Source of the DNA: Pseudooceanicola sp. HF7
GTDB taxonomy: Bacteria; Pseudomonadota; Alphaproteobacteria; Rhodobacterales; Rhodobacteraceae
Assembly (NCBI RefSeq): GCF_011806405.1
Contig: NZ_JAATOW010000023.1
Coordinates: 1 to 64,000 of the forward strand
DNA: 64,000 nt
Direction of reading: 5' to 3'
How positions within the stretch are numbered: the first letter of the stretch is position 1; every line of letters begins with the position of its first letter. The translations under genes and the position numbers were made by a program. Below, piece by piece: positions 1 through 9,552 of the stretch. The notes under the pieces were generated by a model that was not told where the DNA came from, did no database searches, and saw nothing but the letters and a program-made list of their open reading frames with translations.

Positions 1-383
1 GCTTGTCTACTTGCCGGTGCCCAAGACCGAAAAAAACGGGTCATCCCAGCTGTCCGGAGGGGCAGATGCCCATAGTTCAATCACTTGCTCCTTGCCGAAT
101 GCAATTCCGGAACAAGGATGCCCGTACCGCCCGCCCACCATGAAACTGTCATGTTTGGGATGCCCTCCGGGGAGGGCCCAAGGGGCAAGGCCCGCTTGCC
201 GCCCGAGGAAACCTCCCCACCCGAACGCCATTGCCCCTCGCCTAGGGCAGGTTCGCAACCGCCAAGAATGGGTCGAACGCTGCCTTGTTTCCGCCGGGCG
301 ATCACCTGAGCTAACCCCATCGAGTGGTCCGGCCTACCTGCCAATGCAAGGTCGGCCCAAGCGAGCGATCCACCCCTCTCCTG
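1..383. other. Stretch without a supported gene
   Basis: No reading frame here has a recognisable domain, a good ribosome binding site or a family resemblance I can name. An 83-codon minus-strand frame (7-258) is open but looks like a by-product of high GC. The stretch lies downstream of the AbgB-like gene and is cut by the window edge, so it could be the 3' flank of a gene or a degenerate element that continues to the left. Confidence 0.5.
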
Positions 384-1846
384 TCAAGACGATCGGGAGT
401 TCTTCGGGGGTGTCTTGTCATCCGGCATCGGCGATCGATAGGCCTCTCCGCCCCGGCGCTTGCGAAACTCGGCTTGTGCCGCACTGCGCAGGTCGGAATC
501 GCGCACAACACGGGCGGCGGTGCTGGCCATCACCTTGGCGGCGGTAACCATCGCCTTGTGGGCGTGGGGCATCTTGCCCTGCGTGACCGTCTGCCAGGTG
601 TGGAAAGGCGTGCCGATGACGGTGGTCGCCGTCAGGCATTGCGCAACAGGAACAACGTTGCTGACATCGCCAACATCGGTAGAGCCGAAGAACAGCCCCG
701 GCTCTGTCGGCAGAGCAAGGATACCCTCGTGCAGATTGCGCGGGTATTCCAGTTCGGCACCGAACGCCGCTGCGCTGGCGCGGCGGTCGCTGTCGGTCAG
801 CGCAGCGTCGGCAAGACGGTCGGCATACTCGTGGTCGGTCTCGTCATAGCCGGCGCGCCGATTGCCTCGAACGCCTCGTGCATCGCTTCTTCGAGAGCGC
901 GGTTCGGCAGGATGCCCGAGGTCGCGCGGTCGAAGACCACCTCGAAGGTCGTGTCGGTCATCAAAGCCGCGCCCTCGGCGATGCGCAGCACCCGCGCATA
1001 GAGGTCCTCCGCCTCGTCCAATCGGGGCGCGCGCACCAGATAGAGACCCTCGGCGTAGCCCTGCACCACGTTCGGCGATGTCCCGCCCGTGTCGGTGATC
1101 GAATAATGCACGCGGCAGTTCGACGACATGTGTTCGCGCATGAAGTTGATGCCGATGTTCATCAGCTCAAGCGCGTCAAGCGCGCTGCGCCCGACCTCGG
1201 GGCTGACGGCGGCGTGGGACGACCGACCTGTAAAGCGGAAATAGGCTTGCTTGTTGGCAAGCGTGGCCGCGGACATGACAGCGTTGTAGGGCGCCGGATG
1301 CCAGCAGAAGGCCGCGTCGAGACCGTCGAAACTGCCTTCGCGGGCCATGTAGGTCTTGCCAGAGCCGCCCTCTTCTGCCGGGCAGCCGAAATAGCGCACC
1401 CGGGCCTTGACCCCGGCCTCGGCCAGCGCGTCGCGCAGGGTTACGGCGGCCAGCAGGGACGCGCTGCCTAGCAGGTTATGGTGGCAGCCATGCCCCTTGC
1501 CGCCCTGCTCCAGCGGTTTCTGTTCGGTCAGCCCTGCCTCTTGCGAGAGACCCGCGAGCGCGTCGTATTCGCCCAGGAACCCGATGGTGATATCGCCCTC
1601 GCCACATTCAGCCATGAAGGCGGTGGGCATTCCCGCCAGGTTGCGGGTGATGGTGAAGCCCTCCGCTTCCGCCGCCGCGATGTGTTCCTCGACGGAGCGG
1701 ACCTCCTCCCAACGCAGTTCCGGCATGCCCCAGAGCCGGTCGCTCAGCGCGATGAAGGTCGGGGCCTTGCGGTCAGCGAGCGCCGAAACGGCGTCCGTCG
1801 ACAGCATGTCGTTACGCAGGACGGGGTCGGGTGTTTCTGCAGTCAT
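384..1846 (-). pseudogene. AbgB-like M20 amidohydrolase, frameshifted
   Basis: This gene resembles aminobenzoyl-glutamate utilization protein B, an M20-family metallo-amidohydrolase that cleaves p-aminobenzoyl-glutamate or similar amides. The first 340 codons are typical: GEYDALAGLSQ, GHGCHHNL and the PAEEGGSGK zinc-site segments are all present. Near 846-856 the frame is lost: frame one runs into a stop at 797, while the family C-terminus (STDVGDVSNVVP, then FHTWQ and HKAM) continues in another frame without a stop to 384. A single missing base would explain it. Restored, the product would be about 487 residues, the usual length. It lies 48 bp after the last transporter gene, so it is the likely last gene of that operon. 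It may be a true pseudogene or a sequencing error; there is no long homopolymer at the site. Confidence 0.8.
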
Positions 1847-1894
1847 GTTATTCTCTTGTCAGCTCGGTTTTTCGTTGGAAAAGCGGCGTGTGGC

Positions 1895-2896
1895 TCAGGC
1901 CGTATCGTTCAGATGGCATGCCGAAAGGCGCCCCGGGGCGATCTCACGCAGCGCCGGACGCTCCGTGCGGCAGCGCTCGGTCGCCCAGGGACAGCGCGGG
2001 TTGAACGCGCAGCCCGGCGGCGGATTGAGCGGCGAAGGGAGTTCGCCCGCGATCGGGGCGTAGTCGCGTTTGCCGGCCTCCAGACTGGGCACCTGATCGA
2101 TCAGAAGACGGGTGTAGGGATGGTTCGGATCGCCATAGAGCGCGTCCGTCGGCGCCACCTCGACCACGCGACCAAGGTACATGATCACCACCCGGTCAGA
2201 GATATGCTCCACCACGCCCAGGTTGTGGGAGATGAACAGATACGTGAGGTCGAGCTCGTCCCGCAGATCCATGAAAAGGTTCAGGACCTGCGCCTGGATC
2301 GACACGTCGAGCGCGGCGACGGACTCGTCGCAGATGATCAGGTTCGGGTTGACCGCGAGCGCCCGGGCGATCCCGATGCGCTGGCGCTGGCCGCCGGAAA
2401 ACTGGTGCGGGAACCGGTCGATGTAGGCACTCGACAGCCCGACCTTTTCCATCAGGGAACCGACGTAGTCGCGCTGCTCACGGCGCCTGATCCGGCCATG
2501 TTTGACCGCCGCCTCGCCGATGATGTCCACGATCCGCATACGTGGGTTGAGAGAGGCGAAGGGATCCTGAAAGATCATCTGAACGCCAAGATCGAAGGCG
2601 CGATGCTCCTTTGCGGTCATCTCGGCCACGTCCTTGCCACGCCAGCGCACGCTCCCGCCCGAGGGCGTACTGATCCCGGCAAGCATCCGGGCAACCGTCG
2701 ATTTGCCACAGCCGGACTCGCCGACGATGCCCACGACCTCGCCGCTCTCGACAGTGATATCCACGTCCTGGACGGCCTGCACATTCACGGGGCGGTTCTT
2801 GCCGCCGAAGAGATTTGTGATCCGACCGCCCAGGCTCACCGGTTGTGAAAAGGTCTTGGACAGGTTGCGGATCTCGAGAATTGGGGCCTCGGTCAT
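1895..2896 (-). CDS. Peptide/nickel ABC transporter ATP-binding protein (DppF-type)
   Basis: This is the second ATPase of an oligopeptide/dipeptide importer, 333 residues, acting on the cytoplasmic face. Visible are Walker A (GESGCGKST), the signature FSGGQRQRIGIARAL, Walker B (LIICDESVAALD) and the C-terminal oligopeptide-transporter extension with PPGCAFNPRCPWA, which in DppD/F-type proteins can carry an iron-sulfur site. The start at 2896 is chosen because ATG overlaps the TGA of the preceding gene (ATGA) and follows GGAGGAGATCA. A longer frame to 2977 would run into the upstream gene. Substrate not determined by sequence. Confidence 0.93.
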   Translation of the reverse strand: MTEAPILEIRNLSKTFSQPVSLGGRITNLFGGKNRPVNVQAVQDVDITVESGEVVGIVGESGCGKSTVARMLAGISTPSGGSVRWRGKDVAEMTAKEHRAFDLGVQMIFQDPFASLNPRMRIVDIIGEAAVKHGRIRRREQRDYVGSLMEKVGLSSAYIDRFPHQFSGGQRQRIGIARALAVNPNLIICDESVAALDVSIQAQVLNLFMDLRDELDLTYLFISHNLGVVEHISDRVVIMYLGRVVEVAPTDALYGDPNHPYTRLLIDQVPSLEAGKRDYAPIAGELPSPLNPPPGCAFNPRCPWATERCRTERPALREIAPGRLSACHLNDTA

Positions 2897-3891
2897 TGAT
2901 CTCCTCCAGTCTCGGGGTGCCAGCACCGGAATTCGCGTGTGTTGCCAAGCGACGTGACGCCCGGCGTCTCGCGGCATTGCTCGGTCGCGCGATGGCAGCG
3001 GTCGCGGAAGGCGCAGCCCTCGCCCAGCTCAAGCAGCGAAGGTGTCATGCCTTCGATCTGATGAAGCCGCGCGCCGCGCGTGCTGCCCGACGGGACTGAA
3101 TCGATCAGGCCGCGCGTGTAGGGATGCATCGGGTGATGGATGATCTCGTCCGTCTCGCCCGTCTCGACGATCCGGCCCGCGTACATCACCGCGATGCGGT
3201 CGGCGAGGCCGGCAATGACCGCGAGGTCATGCGTCACCCAGATCAGCGCGGTGCCGGTTTCCCGGCAAAGCTCTCTCACCTCGTGGATGATCTGCCCCTG
3301 GATCGACACGTCGAGCGCGGTGGTGGGCTCATCGGCGATGATCAGGCGCGGCCGGTTCAACAGTGCGATGGCGATGGCGATCCGCTGCCGCATGCCACCC
3401 GACAGCTCGAATGGATAGCAGCGCAGCCGCTCGTCGGGCGACGGGATGCCGACCTTGACCAGCACGTCCCGCGCCCGCTGCCGGGCCGCCGCGGAGCTGA
3501 CCGTCTCATGTGCCTGGATCGCCTCGATCATCTGGGTATCGACCCTGAGAACCGGGTTGAGCGTCATGGACGGATCCTGGAACACCACTGCGATGTCGTT
3601 GCCCCGCAGCCGGCGCAGCTCCCGCTCCTTCATGGCCAGCAGGTCGCGGCCATCGAACTCGATGCTGCCGCCGACGATGCGCCCCGGCGGGTCGATCAGA
3701 CCAAGGATCGAAAACCCGGTGATGGACTTGCCGGAGCCCGACTCGCCGACCAGACCAAGGATCTCCCCGGGTGCCAATTCAAGGTCGACGCCGTCCACCG
3801 CCTTCACCGCTCCGAAGCGCGTGAGGAAATGGGTCTGGAGGTTCTGCACTCGCAGAAGCGGCATGGTGTCTGTCGTCTGGCGGGCGGTCAT
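2893..3891 (-). CDS. Peptide/nickel ABC transporter ATP-binding protein (DppD-type)
   Basis: First ATPase of the importer, 332 residues. Walker A is GESGSGKSI, the signature LSGGMRQRIAIAIAL, Walker B LIIADEPTTALD, and the C-terminal domain contains GCAFRDRCHRA as in OppD/DppD proteins. Walker A ends in SI rather than the common ST/SS, which is seen in this family. The start overlaps the stop of the permease gene by four bases (ATGA), and its own stop overlaps the next ATPase in the same way, so the genes are translationally coupled. It partners the DppF-type ATPase as a heterodimer. Confidence 0.94.
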   Translation of the reverse strand: MTARQTTDTMPLLRVQNLQTHFLTRFGAVKAVDGVDLELAPGEILGLVGESGSGKSITGFSILGLIDPPGRIVGGSIEFDGRDLLAMKERELRRLRGNDIAVVFQDPSMTLNPVLRVDTQMIEAIQAHETVSSAAARQRARDVLVKVGIPSPDERLRCYPFELSGGMRQRIAIAIALLNRPRLIIADEPTTALDVSIQGQIIHEVRELCRETGTALIWVTHDLAVIAGLADRIAVMYAGRIVETGETDEIIHHPMHPYTRGLIDSVPSGSTRGARLHQIEGMTPSLLELGEGCAFRDRCHRATEQCRETPGVTSLGNTREFRCWHPETGGDQ

Positions 3892-4808
3892 TGGGCGTTC
3901 CTCGGGTTGAGAATGTCGCGCAGATGGTCACCGACAAGATTGATGCCGAGGACGATCAGGGTCAGGGCAATACCGGGAAAGAGCGAGATCCAGTATTCGC
4001 CGGACATCATGAACTCGAACCCGTTCGCGATGAGCATGCCAAGTGACGGCTCCGTCACCGGCACGCCGATGCCAAGGAAGGACAGCGTTGCCTCTGCGGT
4101 GATTGCGTGGGCAAGGTCGATGGTCGCGATGACGATCAGCGGCGGCATCGTGTTCGGCAGCATATGGCGGAAGATGATCCGACGCGATCCAAGCGAGAGG
4201 CTGCGCGCCGCCAGCACGTATTCGCGGTTGCGCTCCACGATCGCCGAGCTTCGGGCCGTGCGCGCGAAATAGGCCCATTGGACAACGATCAAGGCGATGA
4301 TCACCTTGTCGATCCCCTGGCCCAGCACCGACAACAGGACAAGCGCCACGAGGATCGCCGGAAAGGAAAGCTGGATGTCCACCGTACGCATCAGGATCGC
4401 ATCGACCACGCCGCCGAAATAGGCCGCGATAAGACCAACGGCGGTCCCGATGAACAGTGCGCCTGCGACGGCGCTGAAGGCGACGATCAGGCTCGTGCGC
4501 ATCCCGTAGAGGATGGCCGAGAGCACGTCCCGCGCCTGTCCGTCGGTTCCAAGCCAGTAGGTGATGTCACCCGACGAGGACGTGCTGAGCGGGGGCAGCT
4601 GCGAATCGAAGATATCGAGCGTGCCGATGTCGTAAGGGTTCTGCGGCGCGACCCAGGGGGCCAGGAAAGACGGAACCGTAAGACCGACAAGGATGATCAG
4701 GCCGAATACGGCGAGCGGGTTTTCGAAGAACTGCCGGACGATCCGGCGGAACGGCGTATCGGCGCGGGTGCGGGCGGGTCTGTCGGCAGAAGTGGGTTGC
4801 ACAGTCAT
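3888..4808 (-). CDS. Peptide/nickel ABC transporter permease (DppC-type)
   Basis: Inner-membrane permease of 306 residues. An N-terminal cytoplasmic tail is followed by the first membrane segment (about residues 32-55), a periplasmic loop with WLGTDGQARDVLSAILYG typical of DppC, and a BPD-type transmembrane domain with the EAA-like loop around EATLSFLGIGVPVTEPSLG. Its ATG shares one base with the stop of dppB (TGATG). It pairs with the DppB-type permease to form the channel. Confidence 0.94.
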   Translation of the reverse strand: MTVQPTSADRPARTRADTPFRRIVRQFFENPLAVFGLIILVGLTVPSFLAPWVAPQNPYDIGTLDIFDSQLPPLSTSSSGDITYWLGTDGQARDVLSAILYGMRTSLIVAFSAVAGALFIGTAVGLIAAYFGGVVDAILMRTVDIQLSFPAILVALVLLSVLGQGIDKVIIALIVVQWAYFARTARSSAIVERNREYVLAARSLSLGSRRIIFRHMLPNTMPPLIVIATIDLAHAITAEATLSFLGIGVPVTEPSLGMLIANGFEFMMSGEYWISLFPGIALTLIVLGINLVGDHLRDILNPRNAQ

Positions 4809-5782
4809 CAGTCACGGACCTTTTCGCGGGAACTGGGGTCGATCACCATGTAAAGAAGGTCGATCACGAGGTTCAGCAGGACCAGGAACAGGACCATGAT
4901 GAGCACGTAGGCGACGACCACGGGCCGATCGAGCGTGAGGATCGAGTCGATCAGCAGCTTGCCCATGCCGGGCCAGGAGAAGACCGTCTCGGTGACAACG
5001 GCGAAGGCCAGCGCCTGGCCGAATTCGAGCCCTGCCACGGTTATGATCGGGATGAGCACGTTCTTGAGCAGATGAACGCGCAGGATTCGCGAGGAGGAGA
5101 GCCCCTTGGCGCGGGCGAACTTGATGTAGTCCATCGCCTGGATCTCACGCGTCGCCGCGCGGGTGACCCGGATGATAAGAGACGCCTTCGTCAGACCGAG
5201 GGTCAGCGCCGGCAGGATCAGATGTCGCAAGCCGTCGAGGGTAAGGATGCTCAGCTCGATCGGGCCAACCTGGACCGTTTCCCCCCGACCGGATGTCGGC
5301 AGGATGCCAAGTTGCACCGCGAAGAGCATGATGAGGACCATGCCGACCCAGAAAGTCGGAAGGCTGAAGCCAAAGATCGAGCCCGTCATGATCACCTTGG
5401 AGAACGTCGCCTCGGGGCGCAGCCCCGCGATGATGCCGAGTGGGACGCCTATGACGACGGAAAAGAACATCGCAAAGCCGACGAGTTCGACCGTGGCCGG
5501 CATCCGTTCGAGAATAAGTTGCAGCGCGGGCTCGCCGGTAAGGAAGCTGCGTCCGAAATCCCCCTGCAGCGCGCTGCCCAGGAAGGTGATGTACTGCACG
5601 AAGATCGGCCGATCGAGCCCGAAGCTCTCGCGCACTGCGTCTCGCTCGAGGTCCGTTGCCTCTGGGCTGACCAGCATCGAGATCGGATCCCCGACAAGGT
5701 AGATCCCGACAAAGACAAGGACGGACATGACAAGAAGGACAAAGAAGGCCTGCAACAGCCGATTGATGACGAAAGCCGACAA
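4808..5782 (-). CDS. Peptide/nickel ABC transporter permease (DppB-type)
   Basis: Inner-membrane permease of 324 residues that starts with the family N-terminus (INRLLQAFFVLLVMSVLVF) and contains FGLDRPIFVQYITFLGSALQGDFGRS, the typical DppB periplasmic loop, and the EAA loop near YIKFARAKGLSSSRIL. Six membrane segments are expected. It follows the binding-protein gene by 61 bp and precedes dppC with a one-base overlap. Confidence 0.94.
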   Translation of the reverse strand: MSAFVINRLLQAFFVLLVMSVLVFVGIYLVGDPISMLVSPEATDLERDAVRESFGLDRPIFVQYITFLGSALQGDFGRSFLTGEPALQLILERMPATVELVGFAMFFSVVIGVPLGIIAGLRPEATFSKVIMTGSIFGFSLPTFWVGMVLIMLFAVQLGILPTSGRGETVQVGPIELSILTLDGLRHLILPALTLGLTKASLIIRVTRAATREIQAMDYIKFARAKGLSSSRILRVHLLKNVLIPIITVAGLEFGQALAFAVVTETVFSWPGMGKLLIDSILTLDRPVVVAYVLIMVLFLVLLNLVIDLLYMVIDPSSREKVRD

Positions 5783-5843
5783 GGAGCGTCTCCCACGCGT
5801 TAGAGGTTGCCCGCAGCCCAGAGGGCTGCGGGCCTGCGATGGA

Positions 5844-7424
5844 TCACTCGGACCGGGTCACGTTCTGCGGCAACGTGAACTGGTCCGCGCGCGCTTCGTA
5901 TTCGAGATCCGCGCGCAAGCCCCAGGACGGAACCTCGAAATGGATCGGCAGGATCGCGAAGTCGGACATTGCGAGCGCATCCGCCTCTTCCAGAAGCTTG
6001 GCGCGCGCGTCATCGTCCATCGTCTTGCTCGCCTCGCTCAGCAGCGCGTCAAGCTCGGGGTTCGAGTAGCGGCCGGCATTCGCGCTGCCCTGGCCCGCGT
6101 CCTTGTCGTAGGTCGCCAGCTGGGCGCCTAGGGTCGTGCCGATCTCGCCGGTGTTGTTGCCCCAGGACGCAAGGTAGGCACTGTAGGCGCGATGGTCGCG
6201 GTTCTTGAAGAAGACCGGCGCCGCCGCGGCATCAACAGCAGTCTTGACGCCGATCCGGCTCCACATCGCGGCAACCGTCTGCGCAACACGGGCGTCGTTG
6301 ACGTAGCGCCCACTGGGCGAGCCGAGAGTGATTGAGAACCCATCGCCGTACCCGGCTTCCTCAAGCAGTTGCGCTGCGCGTTCGGGGTCTGCGGGGGCGG
6401 GTACCTCATGATCTGCACTGGTCCCGAACATGTTCGGCGTTCCAAGGCTGCCGGCCGGTACGGCGGCGCCCCCCATGACACGGCTCGCGATCCCTTCACG
6501 ATCAATCGCCCGGAAAAGCGCCTCGCGGACTTCCTTGATCTTGAGGGGGTTTTCGCCGTCCGTTCCGGAGATCCCCGGGCTGTCGTCCCGTTCCTGATCC
6601 AGGGCGATAAAGATGACCCGTGCGGGCGGGCCCGAGACGATCTTCGCGTTCGCATCGCCTTCGATCTGGCCAACGCTCCCGGTGGGCACGTCCTCCATCA
6701 TGTCGATGTCGCCAGCCAGAAGTGCTGCCGAGCGCGTTGCCGGATTTGTCATTGGCCGCATGATGACACGGTCCCAGTCCGGCGCCTCGCCCCAATAGGA
6801 CGTGTTCGCTTCAAGTATGAGGTCCGCACCCTTCTGCCAGGACACGAAGGTGAACGGCCCGGTGCCGATGAGCCCTTCGCCACGGTTGAGTTCGGTGGTG
6901 GTCCGCCCCTCGGGCGCGTCCCCGGAAGCGGCGGCTTTCGACATGATCGGGAGGTTAACCAGGTCGACCGTCAGGTTCGGATAGGCCTGCTTCGTGGTGA
7001 TGCGTACCGTGGTATCATCCAGCGCCTCGACCCCGGCGATCTGCCGCGTGAACAGCGTAAAGGGCGTGGGACTGTTCGGCACCTTCGCCACCCGGTCGAG
7101 CGAGAAGACCACGTCCTGCGCGGTCAGCGGCGTGCCGTCCGAAAAGGTCACCCCTTCCCTGAGATGAAAGTCCCATTCCGTCGGGCTGGCCAGTTCCCAG
7201 CTTTCGGCCAGAAGCGGCTCGATCGCACCTTGCGCGTCCTGGCGGACGAGCGGTTCGAATATGGCGAGAGAGACCTGCATGTTCGGCGAGAGGACGTGGA
7301 ACTGCGGGTCCAGCGAGGACGGTTCAGACTTGGTGCCGATGACCAGATCTTCGGCGCTGACCGGCGAGCAGGCCAGCAGAAGCGCGGCAGTACTCGCGAA
7401 GAGATGCGAACGTGTGAAGCTCAT
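5844..7424 (-). CDS. Peptide-type ABC transporter substrate-binding protein (family 5)
   Basis: Exported extracellular solute-binding protein of 526 residues (SBP_bac_5 family), first gene of the transporter operon. The N-terminus is a signal sequence (MSFTRSHLFASTAALLLAC, then SPVSAED); the LLAC could also be read as a weak lipobox, so free periplasmic and lipid-anchored forms are both possible. Family landmarks are EPLLAESWE, FHLREGVTFSDGTPLTAQDVVFSL and GTGPFTFVSW. The start at 7424 follows AAGGAAAAAAGA; a longer frame to 7505 has no ribosome site and would precede the signal peptide. The ligand may be peptides or amide-linked compounds, since an AbgB-like hydrolase ends the operon. Confidence 0.92.
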   Translation of the reverse strand: MSFTRSHLFASTAALLLACSPVSAEDLVIGTKSEPSSLDPQFHVLSPNMQVSLAIFEPLVRQDAQGAIEPLLAESWELASPTEWDFHLREGVTFSDGTPLTAQDVVFSLDRVAKVPNSPTPFTLFTRQIAGVEALDDTTVRITTKQAYPNLTVDLVNLPIMSKAAASGDAPEGRTTTELNRGEGLIGTGPFTFVSWQKGADLILEANTSYWGEAPDWDRVIMRPMTNPATRSAALLAGDIDMMEDVPTGSVGQIEGDANAKIVSGPPARVIFIALDQERDDSPGISGTDGENPLKIKEVREALFRAIDREGIASRVMGGAAVPAGSLGTPNMFGTSADHEVPAPADPERAAQLLEEAGYGDGFSITLGSPSGRYVNDARVAQTVAAMWSRIGVKTAVDAAAAPVFFKNRDHRAYSAYLASWGNNTGEIGTTLGAQLATYDKDAGQGSANAGRYSNPELDALLSEASKTMDDDARAKLLEEADALAMSDFAILPIHFEVPSWGLRADLEYEARADQFTLPQNVTRSE

Positions 7425-7653
7425 TCTTTTTTCCTTATGGGCGGGCGTCGGATCTTCGACGCGGGCCCTTTCCCTGTTGATCAATAACGAAAACTCGATG
7501 AGCAAAAGACATGGCCATGACGACTTGTCGCCGTCGCCTTCACCTGCTGACTTTTTCCGGTTTTCGCGTCGATACGCCTAGTCTGAAGCGATACCCCGAA
7601 GGCATGCAATGAACTAATCTGGCGTTTAAGATGACTTTTGGTTATCGTGCCGC
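7425..7653. promoter_or_regulatory. Divergent intergenic region, transporter operon / LysR gene
   Basis: These 229 bases separate the binding-protein gene (minus) from the LysR gene (plus). LysR regulators usually bind such regions and control both directions. I cannot point to one certain T-N11-A site. The ribosome site AAGGAAAA of the transporter gene lies at its left end; no clear ribosome site precedes the LysR start. Confidence 0.5.
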
Positions 7654-8589
7654 ATGGATATTCGCCAGCTTCGCTACCTCGTATACACGGCTCGTTACTC
7701 GAGCTTCCGCATCGCAGCCGACAAGCTGAACGCGACACAGCCGGCGGTCAGCAAGGGCATCCGCGTCCTGGAGCAATCCGTCGGTGTCCGCCTTCTGGAC
7801 CGTGGACCATGGGGCGTGAAACCAACTGAGTACGGCGAGCGATTGATCCAGTACGGAGAGGTGCTCCTGGCCCTGACGGAGGAAGCCCGCACCGAGATCG
7901 ACGCCATGCTGGGCGCAAAGCGCGGCCGCCTCCGGGTCGGCTCGATCGCCACGACCGTTCGCGGTGTCGTGCCCACCGCGGCCCGCCGCTTCCTCGAGAA
8001 ATCCCCCGAAGTCGATCTGAACTTTTACGAGGAACTCTCACCCGCCCTCCAGGCGCAGCTCCTGAAGGGATCGATCGATGTCGCCGTGATGTCCCGACCG
8101 CACGACTTTCCGGATGAAGAGCTGGAATACCGGGCCCTTCTGAACAGTCCGATGCAGATCGTGGCCGACGTCGCACATCCACTCATGCGACGGGAGCGGC
8201 TCTCTCTCAGTGATTTGACCAGTTTTCAGTGGATCCTGCCCGCGCGTCCTGACCCTGATCGCCTCGCCCTCGATTCGCTGTTCAGCAAGGCGCAGCTTCC
8301 ACTGCCGAAAGCGGTGTGCGAGACGACATCCTCGCGCTTTCAGGTGTCCATGCTCGCGGGCTCGCCATGGCTGAGCTACCTGACAACTTCCAGCGCCTAC
8401 ACCTCCGTCGAAAATGCGCAACTGGCGCCGCTTCCCCTGCTGCGCTCGCCTGCCTGGACGCGGTCCGTTGGCGTTGCCTATCGCAAGCAGCGCGTGTCAC
8501 GACCCATCATTGACGGGTTCCTTCGCGAACTCGAGATTGCCTCTGCGGAATACACCGCCAGTTTGGGCTCTGGTGCGCAAACCCGGTGA
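7654..8589 (+). CDS. LysR-family transcriptional regulator
   Basis: A 311-residue regulator with an N-terminal winged HTH (residues 1-60, MDIRQLRYLVYTARYSSF, AADKLNATQPAVSKGIRVLEQ) and a periplasmic-binding-protein-like co-inducer domain (about 92-300). It is divergent from the peptide-type transporter operon and is its probable regulator. The HTH recognition helix TQPAVSKGIRVLE is canonical. The effector may be the imported ligand or its hydrolysis product, by analogy with AbgR and the abg genes of enteric bacteria. That link is an inference from gene order. Confidence 0.92.
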   Translation: MDIRQLRYLVYTARYSSFRIAADKLNATQPAVSKGIRVLEQSVGVRLLDRGPWGVKPTEYGERLIQYGEVLLALTEEARTEIDAMLGAKRGRLRVGSIATTVRGVVPTAARRFLEKSPEVDLNFYEELSPALQAQLLKGSIDVAVMSRPHDFPDEELEYRALLNSPMQIVADVAHPLMRRERLSLSDLTSFQWILPARPDPDRLALDSLFSKAQLPLPKAVCETTSSRFQVSMLAGSPWLSYLTTSSAYTSVENAQLAPLPLLRSPAWTRSVGVAYRKQRVSRPIIDGFLRELEIASAEYTASLGSGAQTR

Positions 8590-8834
8590 AGGGTGAGGTT
8601 AAGCCCCACTTCCTGCATGATCTCCTTAACAGCGCCCCGAGCTTCCCTCCGGGCCACGCGCTTAAAACCGGAGCACTTGCAAACCTTGCAGGGCCTCTTG
8701 CCTACGATGGAGCGCTGTTTGACCGGCTTGACCGGCGAGCCAACGCAATCGATCCGCGGGCAATCCTAAACACCCTCCGTGCTGACCACGAAGCCCTTCG
8801 CGATCGAGCCCGGATCGAAAGTTCCGTGCTATAA
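8586..8834 (+). CDS. Possible small hypothetical protein
   Basis: An 82-codon frame starting with GTG that overlaps the LysR stop as GTGA. The composition is protein-like (FLHDLLNSAPSFPPG, LDRRANAIDPRAILNTLRADHEALRDRA), but there is no ribosome site and I recognise no family. The overlap would suit translational coupling to the LysR gene. Equally it may be a chance frame or the remnant of a longer gene. Confidence 0.25.
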   Translation: MKGEVKPHFLHDLLNSAPSFPPGHALKTGALANLAGPLAYDGALFDRLDRRANAIDPRAILNTLRADHEALRDRARIESSVL

Positions 8835-9365
8835 AGTCACCACTCGCACCGCCTCGCTAAGCGACACGCTTGGAATCCAACGACAACGCCTGCCCGCACC
8901 CTCAGGAATCTGGCAAGGTACCGGATGAGGGCATCAGAAAGCGAAGCGGCAGGATCGCGCTTGATGCTGGCGACTTGAGCCCATCTTGACGCTTGGGAAC
9001 CTTGGGTGCTAGTCTGATAACTTATAAGAAATCAAAAAAATTGCGCGTTAGCTCTAGCTAGATCCCGATCTACAGGCTGCGGCTGCCGCGCCCCTTTTAT
9101 ACGTTCGCTCCCAACCGCCCGGGCCACTCCCGGATAAGTCCTTCAGACGCCTCCATTCATTCCGCGCGGGCAGCGGGGAATCAATTGCGCGAAGATTTTC
9201 GCGCAATAAATCTATGCCGCCAATTTAAATCTCCACTTTAATACGCACTAACGCCTTCTCTGCATATCCCATAAGCAGATTCCAATCACCACGCCCCAAC
9301 GTGCGCGTGAAAACCCTATCTGGTTGATTGACACGCATACTTGATCGCGCATGATTTGAACGGGC
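8835..9365. other. AT-richer gene-poor stretch
   Basis: I find no supported gene. Base composition is visibly lower in GC than the neighbouring genes, with runs such as AAATCAAAAAAATTG near 9040. The stretch holds one strong hairpin (9184-9207). Low GC beside a tRNA gene suggests old acquired DNA or decayed genes, but no integrase or direct repeat of the tRNA end was seen. Confidence 0.4.
9184..9207. repeat. Perfect inverted repeat, 10-bp arms
   Basis: ATTGCGCGAA and TTCGCGCAAT flank a GATT loop. Neither side is followed by a T-run, so a simple intrinsic terminator is unlikely. It may be an operator, a recombination-related palindrome or a relic of a mobile element. Confidence 0.6.
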
Positions 9366-9552
9366 ATGTCTTATTGCCTAATAGCCACAGTCAAACGGGC
9401 GCTCCCGCTTAGCGCATTGGCTTCCTATTGCAAAACAAGATCAACATCAGCAAGGTGCCCGCGTGCAATCGACTCCGAAACGGGCGTGGCATCAGTAAGC
9501 CAGAAAAAGCCCGGTAAATTTTTAGTGCACATTCTGGGGATTAAAACGGGAC

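Noticed and set aside
7-258. 83-codon minus-strand frame at the left edge
   Set aside because: Not recognised, no ribosome site, no neighbours; could be chance. Left as a gene-free stretch.
1478-2848. 456-codon plus-strand frame opposite the first ATPase gene
   Set aside because: Antisense shadow covering the AbgB-like and DppF genes, with no recognisable domain.
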